Source of the DNA: Nitrospirota bacterium
Lineage (GTDB): Bacteria; Nitrospirota; CAKKRA01; 9FT-COMBO-42-15
Assembly (NCBI GenBank): GCA_023248415.1
Contig: JAHFEP010000026.1
Span: 4,360 to 17,461 of the forward strand
DNA length: 13,102 nucleotides
Reading direction: 5' to 3'
Numbering within the stretch: position 1 is the first letter of the stretch; each line of letters opens with the position of its first letter. The notes beneath the pieces were generated by a model, which had not been told where the DNA came from, did no database searches, and saw only the letters and a program-made list of their open reading frames with translations. A program made the translations under genes and the position numbers. Below, in pieces: positions 1 through 6,006 of this stretch.

Positions 1-352
1 TTGACTTATTGCCGCCTTCCAAGAATCGCCTTATATGGCCTATCTTAAATTGCAAATCATGCTCTTCTGTGTATGGCCTGAGCTTCACCTCTTTTAATGC
101 CTTTGCTTTTTGATGCTGTTTCATGGTGTGCATCTTCTTGCTCAGCTCATACTTATGTTTGCCAAAGTCCATTATCTTGCAGACAGGCGGCTTTGCTGTT
201 GGAGATATCTCAACTAAGTCTAACCCAAACTCTTCAGCCTTTTTTAGCGCATCCTGAATGGTTATAACGCCGAGCTGGTTGCCGTCAGGATCTATTGCCC
301 TTACCTCTTTTACTCTAATTGTCCTATTTACCCTTAAATGTGTTGTACTTAT
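1..352 (-). CDS. infC: Translation initiation factor IF-3 (partial, C-terminus beyond left edge)
   Basis: IF-3 binds the 30S subunit, keeps it apart from 50S and proofreads the start codon and initiator tRNA. About 117 N-terminal residues are present. They cover the N-domain, with the motifs DPDGNQLGV, DLVEISPTAKPPVCKIMDFGK and the lysine-rich linker, and the beginning of the C-domain (KEVKLRPYTEEHD). The frame has no ATG, GTG or TTG between the thrS stop (382-380) and the conserved body. The start chosen is ATA at 352-350, because a strong Shine-Dalgarno AGGAGGTG (365-358) stands five bases before it and the resulting N-terminus (STTHLRVNRTIRVKEVR) lines up with known IF-3 proteins. A non-AUG start is a known device by which IF-3 limits its own synthesis (AUU in E. 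coli). The gene follows thrS after 27 bases and is in the same reading frame. Identity is certain; the exact start is inferred. Confidence 0.95.
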   Translation of the reverse strand, partial: MSTTHLRVNRTIRVKEVRAIDPDGNQLGVITIQDALKKAEEFGLDLVEISPTAKPPVCKIMDFGKHKYELSKKMHTMKQHQKAKALKEVKLRPYTEEHDLQFKIGHIRRFLEGGNKS

Positions 353-357
353 ATTTG

Positions 358-365
358 CACCTCCT
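358..365 (-). promoter_or_regulatory. Shine-Dalgarno of infC that fixes the AUA start
   Basis: AGGAGGTG on the minus strand is a near-perfect match to the 16S rRNA 3' end. It lies five bases before ATA (352-350). The next alternative non-AUG codon, ATT at 319-317, is nearly 40 bases away. This site therefore decides the infC start. Confidence 0.75.
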
Positions 366-379
366 GTGTGTTTATGTTG

Positions 380-2224
380 TTAATTATATATGGCTTTTTC
401 TTCTATTTCTTTTTTTATCTTTTCTAAAAAGGTTTCTGCCTTCATCTGTCCCATGTCTTCGCCTTTTCTTGTCCTCACTGCTATTGCGCCTGCCTTTACC
501 TCTTTGTCGCCAATAATAAGCATATACGGAATCTTCATCAGTTGAGCCTCTCTGATTTTAAATCCAATCTTTTCGCCCCTGAAGTCTGGTTCTGCTCTAA
601 TGCCCTCTTTCTTCAACAATTCAGCAATGCCCTTTGCATATTCTATCTGGCTGTCTGTTATAGTCATTATAACCGCCTGCACAGGCGAAAGCCATACAGG
701 AAATGCGCCTGCATAGTGCTCTATCAGGACGCCAAAGAATCTCTCTAAAGAGCCCATTAATGCGCGGTGGAGCATTATTGTCTGATGCGGCTTATTGTCC
801 TCGCCATTATATGTTACATCAAACCTTTCGGGCAGATTAAAATCTACCTGAATAGTTGTGCACTGCCATGCCCTGCCAAGGACATCCTTGATTTTTAAAT
901 CAATCTTCGGGCCGTAAAATACACCCTCTCCCAGGTCAACCTCATATTTTAATCCCTTGTTTTCCAATGCAAGCTTTAGGGCATTTGTTGCCTTTTCCCA
1001 GTTCTCAAGTGTTCCCACATACTTTTCAGGCCTTGTTGAAAGATATACATCATATTCAGAAAATCCGAAGGTCTTTAGCATATAGAGCGTAAAATCAAGT
1101 ATCTTTAATATCTCATCTTCAAGCTGGTCAGGCCTGCAGAATATATGCGCATCATCCTGCGTAAAGCCCCTTACACGCATAAGGCCGTGAAGCACTCCTG
1201 AACGTTCATAGCGGTATACTGTGCCAAGCTCTGCAAATTTTATAGGAAGCTCCCTGTAGCTCCTTTTGTGCGACCTGTATATCATAATATGAAAAGGGCA
1301 GTTCATGGGCTTTATCTCGTATTCTGCATCCTCTATCATTATCGGCGAATACATATTCTCCCGGTAAAAATCCCAGTGCCCGCTTTGCCGCCAAACATCA
1401 AGCCTTGCCATGTGAGGTGTATAAACAAGTTCATACCCATTTTTATAATGTTCATCGCGCCAGAAGTCTTCTATGGTCTTTCTTATTACAGCGCCCTTTG
1501 GGTGCCATAGTATAAGACCGCTGCCAGCATCATCATTTATGCTGAACAGATCAAGCTCTTTTCCAAGCCTCCTGTGGTCCCTTTTTTTTATCTCTTCAAG
1601 CTTTTTAAGATAATTATCAATCTCCTCCTTTGTCAGAAAGGCTGTGCCATAGATGCGCTGGAGCATCTTGTTCTTTTCGCTGCCGCGCCAGTATGCGCCT
1701 GCTGTTGATAAGAGCTTGAAGGCCTTGATTTTGCCTGTTGATGAAACATGGGGGCCTCTGCAAAGGTCTACGAAATTACCCTGCCTGTAGATTGTAATTG
1801 TTTCGTCATTCAGTTCATTTATAAGCTCAACCTTATAAATTTCACCCATTGATTCAAACAGCTTTATTGCCTCTGCCTTGCCGAGCTCCTGCCGCACAAA
1901 TGGAGAGTTTCTTTTAATTATCTCTTTCATCCTCTGTTCTATCTTTTCCAAATCCTCAGGCGTAAATGGTCTTTGCACATCAAAGTCATAGTAAAAGCCG
2001 TCTTCAATAGCAGGGCCTATAGCAAGCCTTGCATCAGGGAAGAGTTCCTTAACTGCTTCTGCCATGATATGGGAGGCGCTGTGGCGGTAGAGCTCAATAC
2101 CTTCTTTTGTTGTATAATCTAAAGAAATGCTTTCCCCTTTTTTTTCTTTTGCTATTGCACACATATCATCAAAAAATGAAAAGGCATCATTTGTATGATG
2201 CCTTTTCGTAAATAACGGCCTCAT
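380..2224 (-). CDS. thrS: Threonyl-tRNA synthetase, no recognisable TGS domain
   Basis: Charges tRNA-Thr with threonine in the cytoplasm and removes mischarged serine. From residue 46 on it is a standard ThrRS. The editing domain has H48/H52 (RHSASH) and D153/C155 (DLCRGPH). The class II core has the zinc ligands C309 (MNCPFH), H360 (DDAHIFC) and H486 (MLHRALM), motif 2 around YRYERSGVLHGL and motif 3 at GSLERFFG. The anticodon-binding domain begins near residue 512. Most of these residues keep a constant offset of 25 from E. coli numbering. The first 30 residues do not resemble the TGS domain that opens most ThrRS, and there is no room for one because a tRNA gene lies 47 bases upstream. The ATG at 2224 has no clear Shine-Dalgarno, and its first codons contain a terminator-like hairpin (2179-2206). 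Translation may instead start at ATG 2164, or at ATT 2128, which follows an AAGGGGAAA stretch. Infer co-expression with infC. Confidence 0.95.
   Translation of the reverse strand: MRPLFTKRHHTNDAFSFFDDMCAIAKEKKGESISLDYTTKEGIELYRHSASHIMAEAVKELFPDARLAIGPAIEDGFYYDFDVQRPFTPEDLEKIEQRMKEIIKRNSPFVRQELGKAEAIKLFESMGEIYKVELINELNDETITIYRQGNFVDLCRGPHVSSTGKIKAFKLLSTAGAYWRGSEKNKMLQRIYGTAFLTKEEIDNYLKKLEEIKKRDHRRLGKELDLFSINDDAGSGLILWHPKGAVIRKTIEDFWRDEHYKNGYELVYTPHMARLDVWRQSGHWDFYRENMYSPIMIEDAEYEIKPMNCPFHIMIYRSHKRSYRELPIKFAELGTVYRYERSGVLHGLMRVRGFTQDDAHIFCRPDQLEDEILKILDFTLYMLKTFGFSEYDVYLSTRPEKYVGTLENWEKATNALKLALENKGLKYEVDLGEGVFYGPKIDLKIKDVLGRAWQCTTIQVDFNLPERFDVTYNGEDNKPHQTIMLHRALMGSLERFFGVLIEHYAGAFPVWLSPVQAVIMTITDSQIEYAKGIAELLKKEGIRAEPDFRGEKIGFKIREAQLMKIPYMLIIGDKEVKAGAIAVRTRKGEDMGQMKAETFLEKIKKEIEEKAIYN
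2179..2206 (-). terminator. Perfect hairpin plus T-run after tRNA-Val, inside the annotated 5' end of thrS
   Basis: Twelve-base arms, AAAAGGCATCAT and ATGATGCCTTTT, close a four-base loop (ACAA on the minus strand). The minus strand then continues CATTTTTTG, a good U-tract. It looks like an intrinsic terminator for the tRNA-Val transcript, or an attenuator in the thrS leader, since thrS has no other evident promoter. The A/T flanks make it roughly symmetrical, but nothing known is transcribed through it from the left. Confidence 0.7.
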
Positions 2225-2271
2225 TTAAATGATTAAGAACCCGATACAGATACCTCTCTTTCCCAAATTAA

Positions 2272-2346
2272 TGGTAGGCACGGGCGGTCTTGAACCGCCG
2301 ACCTCTTCCGTGTCAAGGAAGCGCTCTCCCCCTGAGCTACGCGCCT
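2272..2346 (-). tRNA. tRNA-Val (anticodon GAC)
   Basis: A complete cloverleaf of 75 nt can be drawn by eye. The acceptor arms are AGGCGCG and CGTGCCT (one G-U pair) with discriminator A and an encoded CCA. The D-arm is GCTC/GAGC. The anticodon arm CTTCC/GGAAG encloses loop TTGACAC, giving GAC. The T-arm GGCGG/CCGCC encloses TTCAAGA. GAC reads the valine codons GUC and GUU. It is preceded by its own promoter (2383-2411) and followed within about 70 bases by a hairpin terminator, then thrS. Confidence 0.96.
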
Positions 2347-2382
2347 ATTCAGGTAACAGAAAGAACAATAAAATTCATTAAT

Positions 2383-2411
2383 ATTCTATGGAAAAGCCTG
2401 ATAATTGTCAA
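2383..2411 (-). promoter_or_regulatory. Sigma70-type promoter for tRNA-Val (and possibly thrS-infC)
   Basis: On the minus strand TTGACA (2411-2406, perfect -35) is followed after exactly 17 bases by TAGAAT (2388-2383, one mismatch to TATAAT). Transcription would start near 2376, about 30 bases before the mature tRNA 5' end. The -35 lies in the left arm of the palindromic repeat 2405-2463. Confidence 0.7.
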
Positions 2412-2463
2412 GGATAAAGTAGGGACATGCCATGGCATGTCCCTATGGTCGATTCCTTGACAA
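2405..2463. repeat. 59-bp nested palindromic repeat (MITE/REP-like) between divergent genes
   Basis: The core 2421-2444 is a perfect 24-bp palindrome with half-site AGGGACATGCCA. It is framed by 10-bp inverted arms, TTGTCAAGGA (2405-2414) and TCCTTGACAA (2454-2463), with unequal spacers of 6 and 9 bases. Size, symmetry and intergenic position suggest a small dispersed repeat. It encodes nothing. Its outer arms supply the outward -35 hexamers of both flanking promoters. Confidence 0.75.
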
Positions 2464-2484
2464 ATTGAAAACTAATGATATTAT
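2457..2484 (+). promoter_or_regulatory. Sigma70-type promoter for the rhodanese-like gene
   Basis: TTGACA (2457-2462, perfect -35) is followed after 16 bases by TATTAT (2479-2484, one mismatch). Transcription would start near 2491, giving a leader of roughly 95 bases. The leader ends in the strong Shine-Dalgarno AAGGAGGT (2573-2580), seven bases before the ATG. No leader structure is evident to me. Confidence 0.6.
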
Positions 2485-2587
2485 TAAATAATATTGAAGA
2501 TTCTGTATTTTAAATAATAAGCAAGGGCACACATTACAATACACCCCTGCAAGGATAAAACCCTTTAAAAACAAGGAGGTAGAGGAA

Positions 2588-3472
2588 ATGGATTTAAAAA
2601 ACCACAGGATGCTTTTTCTTTTTTCACTTATCTTTTCTTTGTTTTTTTCACTTAATGCTATTGCAGCAGAATACCCAAATGCCGCTCTTCTTGCAGAGAC
2701 AGAATGGCTTTCAAAGAATCTGAATGACCCCAATATACGGATTATAGACCTCAGAAGCTCAGCAAATTACATGAAGGGACATATCAAGAATGCAGTCCCT
2801 TTTTCCCATGAGCTTGTAACCACAACAAGAAATGGTGTAAAGGGTATGATTGCAGATAAAGAGGCAGTTGAGCAGGCATTGGAGAGGCTTGGGATTTCAC
2901 CAAACACAAAGCTTATATTCTATGACGATGCAGACAGCAAATGGGCAACATATATGTTCTGGGTAATGGAGTATCACGGTCATAAGAGTGTTGCTGTTTT
3001 AAATGGCGGCTATCAGAAGTGGGAGGCAGAAAAGAGGCCTTTAGCAACTGAAATAACACAGGTAAAGCCTGTTTCCTTTAAAGCAAAGATTGATAAAAAT
3101 AAAATCGTTGATACAGAATGGGTGAAAAATAATATCAACAACCCAAAGGTCAAGATAATAAATGTAAGACCTGATAAAGATTATATTGACGGCCATATTC
3201 CAGGCACAATAAATATACCCTGGCTTGAGAATCTACAGGGTGCAAGTGCAAAGGTACTAAAGGCAAAGGATGAGCTTACACAGATATACGAGAAGGAAGA
3301 GGGCATTAAAAGGGATGATACAGTAGTCTCATCATGTATGTTTGGCATACTTGCCGGCGGCACATATTTTACATTAAGGCTTCTTGATTACAAGGATGTA
3401 AAGCTTTATGACGGCTCACAATCTGACTGGGTGGCAAAGGGGAATTCTTTAAAGGCAGGGAAAGAGAGATAA
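2588..3472 (+). CDS. Exported two-domain rhodanese-like sulfurtransferase
   Basis: The N-terminus is a signal peptide: a basic start, a hydrophobic stretch at residues 8-23, and a cleavage site after AIAA (27). The mature protein should act in the periplasm. Two rhodanese domains follow. The first, about 33-155, is non-catalytic in type, with IIDLRSS, GHIKNAVPF, FYDDADSKWA and LNGGYQKW. The second, about 172-288, has INVRPDKDY, GHIPGTINIPW and the single active-site cysteine C250 in SSCMFGILAGG. Such proteins carry persulfide sulfur, classically from thiosulfate or mercaptopyruvate to an acceptor. The catalytic loop after C250 is hydrophobic (MFGIL) and lacks the usual basic or polar residues, so the natural donor is uncertain. 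Length (294) is normal for the tandem type. The gene has its own promoter and a strong Shine-Dalgarno; its neighbours give no hint of the pathway. Confidence 0.9.
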   Translation: MDLKNHRMLFLFSLIFSLFFSLNAIAAEYPNAALLAETEWLSKNLNDPNIRIIDLRSSANYMKGHIKNAVPFSHELVTTTRNGVKGMIADKEAVEQALERLGISPNTKLIFYDDADSKWATYMFWVMEYHGHKSVAVLNGGYQKWEAEKRPLATEITQVKPVSFKAKIDKNKIVDTEWVKNNINNPKVKIINVRPDKDYIDGHIPGTINIPWLENLQGASAKVLKAKDELTQIYEKEEGIKRDDTVVSSCMFGILAGGTYFTLRLLDYKDVKLYDGSQSDWVAKGNSLKAGKER

Positions 3473-3490
3473 TTCTATAATCTCCCCTCA

Positions 3491-3560
3491 CCCCTCTTTA
3501 AAAAAGAGGGGGATCAGACATCCCCCTTTTCTAAAGGGGGATAAAGGGGGATTATCCGGG
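3491..3560. repeat. C/G-rich hairpin cluster between the rhodanese gene and the chemoreceptor gene
   Basis: Two strong hairpins lie in tandem. The first, 3491-3511, has CCCCTCTTT arms and a 3-base loop. The second, 3520-3542, has ATCCCCCTTT/AAAGGGGGAT arms and a 3-base loop. Further AGGGGGAT-like copies follow up to the chemoreceptor start. They probably act as a transcription barrier or mRNA-stabilising structure after the rhodanese gene. There is no T-run after the second stem, so a clean intrinsic terminator is doubtful. The repeated sequence suggests a small dispersed element. Confidence 0.55.
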
Positions 3561-3567
3561 GGGATAA

Positions 3568-6006
3568 ATGAGACTGAAGGGGATTATTGGTGGATTAATA
3601 AGCGGCTATACTATAAAGACAAAGCTTGTCCTCGCCTTTATTGCCCTTATATCCGTACCAATGCTCGTTTCAACATTTGTTGCGTCTAATCTGATTACAA
3701 GAAAACTTACCAATATATCACACGAAAGGCTCAGGATTACAGCGCAAAATATAAAAGATAACCTGGAAAACCGCACAAAAAATCTCCTTTTGGAACAGGG
3801 ATCATACTATGCCAAATCAGAAGAGATAGTGTTAAATATTGGAATTGGCGCACCGCAGCAGGAATATAAAAAATTATTTTCAACCATTAAAAAGATGTTG
3901 AACATAGATATAGTTGAGGTTTTTGATAATAAGGGCGATGTCATAGCAAATGACATAAAGAAGGCAAATCATCAGCATAATGCCAGCGCCTATGCTGAAC
4001 TCATCAGCTCAGCAGCAGGCGGTAAGGAGTTCACTTCCTTTGTATGGAGCGGAGACAGCATTCATTATATTGCTGCAAGCCCTATTGCAAGCGGCGATAA
4101 AAATATCGGTGTCTTTGTATTGGGCAGGTACATTGACAAGGAATTTTTGGAGTCCTTAAAATTAACTACAGGTATGAACTCTTTTCTAACCAATTCAAAA
4201 GCAGAGATTGTCTTGTCTACTGCTGAGACAAATAAGGGTGAAATGGTTCAGAATAGCGCTATGACAACAAAAGGGAATGACACCATAAATCTTTTTACCG
4301 GAGAGATTAATAAGCAGTTATGGCATCTTGCGCCTATTGAATTAAAGGACTGGAAAGGGAAGACCCTTGCCACCCTCTATATTGCTGATTCCTTGTCTGT
4401 GCTTGAAGAGGATGTAAGCAGGATAAGATCTACACTTATACTGATTGCGTCCCTCTTCTTAGGCGGCGCTATATTCATGGGTGTAGTTATTGCAAGGGCG
4501 ATTGTAAGCCCCATTGAACGGGTTATTGTAATGCTGAAGAATATAGCAGAAGGCGAGGCAGACCTTACCAAAAGGCTTGATGTCTCTACCAGCTCTACCA
4601 ATGACGAGATCGGCCAGCTTGCCAAATGGTTCAATATATTTGCCAGCACGCTTCAGGGGATTATCAAAAAGGTTGCAGAGGCATCAGGGAATATTACCAA
4701 TACACTGGAAAACATATCAAATTTTTCAAAGAAGGTTTCAGCAGGCGCCCAGAACCAGTCCATCTCTACCTCAAACACCGCCGCTTCATTAAACCAAATG
4801 GATTCCTCAATCAATCAGACAGCAGAATATATGACAGAACTCTCTTCAATGGCAGAAGAGATATCAGCATCATTAATAGAGATGGCATCTTCTGTAGACG
4901 GGGTATCCAGACATGCAGAGAAGGCAGCGACATCTGTTGACGAGACATCAAGCAGTATTGTGGAGATGGGGCATTCAATAGGAGAGGTGTCCAATGAAGT
5001 AGAATCTTTAGCTGCGCTTGCAGATGAAACAGCTTCATCCATAGGAGAGGTGATAACTTCAATCAAAGAGGTAGAAAAGAGCGCAAAGCTCTCTGCTGAC
5101 CTTTCTGAGAAGGCTTCAAAAATAGCGCAGGAAGGGAGCGAGGCTGTATCGCAGACCATTGAAGGCATGGATAATATAAAGGTTACTGTAGAGGGGTCGT
5201 CAGAGGTTATAAAGAGGCTTGGCAGCAAGTCAAAGGAGATAGGAAAGATATTAAATGTTATAAATGAGATTGCGGAACAGACAACGCTTCTGGCATTGAA
5301 TGCAGCCATAATAGCTGCGCAGGCAGGCGAGCACGGCAGGGGATTTGCTGTTGTTGCAGATGAGATAAAAAACCTTGCTGAGAGGACAGCAGTGTCAACA
5401 AAGGAGATAGATGCCTTGATAAAATCTGTTCAGGCAGAGACTCAGGATGCTGTCAAGGCAATGGATGCCGGACTCAGCAGTGTATTGAAAGGTGTAAATC
5501 TTTCAAACCGGGCAGGAAATGCCCTTGAAAATATTGCAAAAAGCTCAGAGGATGTCAGGACAATGGTATTTCAGATTGCAAGAGCAACTGTGGAGCAGTC
5601 AAAGGCAAGCGAGCATATAAAAGACTCAATGGCAAATGTAACACAACGTGTAAACAAGGTTCTAAAATCCACACATGAACAGGCAGAGGGCGGCAGAAGG
5701 ATAGAAAAGGCTGCTGAGGAGATGAGAAATATTACAGGCCTGGTAAAAAAGGCAACATTGGAGCAGTCCAAAGGAAGCGGTCAGATTTCTAAATCAGTAG
5801 AGAATATGGCCCATGGCGTCCAGTCTGTTTTAAAGAATATTAATGACCAGAAGAAAGAGAGCGAATTGATATTAAAGGCAATCAACAATATAGAGACGGT
5901 TTCAGAAGGGAATATGGACAGCGTAACATCCATGGATTTTGAGGTGGTGAAGCTTACAGACCTTGCCAGGCAGTTAAGGGAAGAGGTAAAAAGATTCAAG
6001 GCTTGA
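3568..6006 (+). CDS. Methyl-accepting chemotaxis protein, membrane-bound with periplasmic sensor
   Basis: Relays a chemical signal to CheA/CheW at the inner membrane. TM1 spans about 20-42 and TM2 about 288-310. The region between them, about 43-287, is periplasmic and Cache-like (VFDNKGDVIAND, YIAASPI, IGVFVLGRYIDK); its ligand cannot be read from sequence. HAMP follows at about 311-365 (SPIERV to NDEIGQLAKWF). A long heptad-rich cytoplasmic coiled coil then runs to the C-terminus. The hairpin tip at 565-606 has the signature TTLLALNAAIIAAQAGEHG continuing to RGFAVVADEIKNLAE. The tip reads AIIAAQAG where the E. coli receptors have EAARAG. There is no C-terminal NWETF-type pentapeptide. The arms contain many E/Q/S-rich methylation-like sites. 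The ATG is preceded by GGGGGG, a G-rich run from the hairpin cluster that may serve as a weak ribosome-binding site. The last 11 bases overlap the convergent accD gene. Confidence 0.95.
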   Translation: MRLKGIIGGLISGYTIKTKLVLAFIALISVPMLVSTFVASNLITRKLTNISHERLRITAQNIKDNLENRTKNLLLEQGSYYAKSEEIVLNIGIGAPQQEYKKLFSTIKKMLNIDIVEVFDNKGDVIANDIKKANHQHNASAYAELISSAAGGKEFTSFVWSGDSIHYIAASPIASGDKNIGVFVLGRYIDKEFLESLKLTTGMNSFLTNSKAEIVLSTAETNKGEMVQNSAMTTKGNDTINLFTGEINKQLWHLAPIELKDWKGKTLATLYIADSLSVLEEDVSRIRSTLILIASLFLGGAIFMGVVIARAIVSPIERVIVMLKNIAEGEADLTKRLDVSTSSTNDEIGQLAKWFNIFASTLQGIIKKVAEASGNITNTLENISNFSKKVSAGAQNQSISTSNTAASLNQMDSSINQTAEYMTELSSMAEEISASLIEMASSVDGVSRHAEKAATSVDETSSSIVEMGHSIGEVSNEVESLAALADETASSIGEVITSIKEVEKSAKLSADLSEKASKIAQEGSEAVSQTIEGMDNIKVTVEGSSEVIKRLGSKSKEIGKILNVINEIAEQTTLLALNAAIIAAQAGEHGRGFAVVADEIKNLAERTAVSTKEIDALIKSVQAETQDAVKAMDAGLSSVLKGVNLSNRAGNALENIAKSSEDVRTMVFQIARATVEQSKASEHIKDSMANVTQRVNKVLKSTHEQAEGGRRIEKAAEEMRNITGLVKKATLEQSKGSGQISKSVENMAHGVQSVLKNINDQKKESELILKAINNIETVSEGNMDSVTSMDFEVVKLTDLARQLREEVKRFKA

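Noticed and set aside
2164..2271. T-box riboswitch before thrS
   Set aside because: The leader is only about 100 bases from the tRNA end, and no T-box core such as TGGNACCGCG or the large stem I was found. Only the terminator-like hairpin is there.
2224..2271. Frameshifted remnant of a TGS domain upstream of thrS
   Set aside because: Only 47 bases separate the thrS start from tRNA-Val, too few for a TGS domain in any frame.
2443..2733. Minus-strand ORF of 96 codons over the rhodanese 5' end
   Set aside because: It lies antisense to the promoter, leader and signal peptide region, has no homology I recognise and no convincing start site.
3491..3560. CRISPR array suggested by repeated AGGGGGAT units
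   Set aside because: The units are short, irregular and nearly contiguous, with no spacers of even length and no cas genes.
4815..5309. Long minus-strand ORF inside the chemoreceptor gene
   Set aside because: It is a shadow of the strongly biased codons of the coiled-coil region; the plus-strand frame is a clear chemoreceptor.
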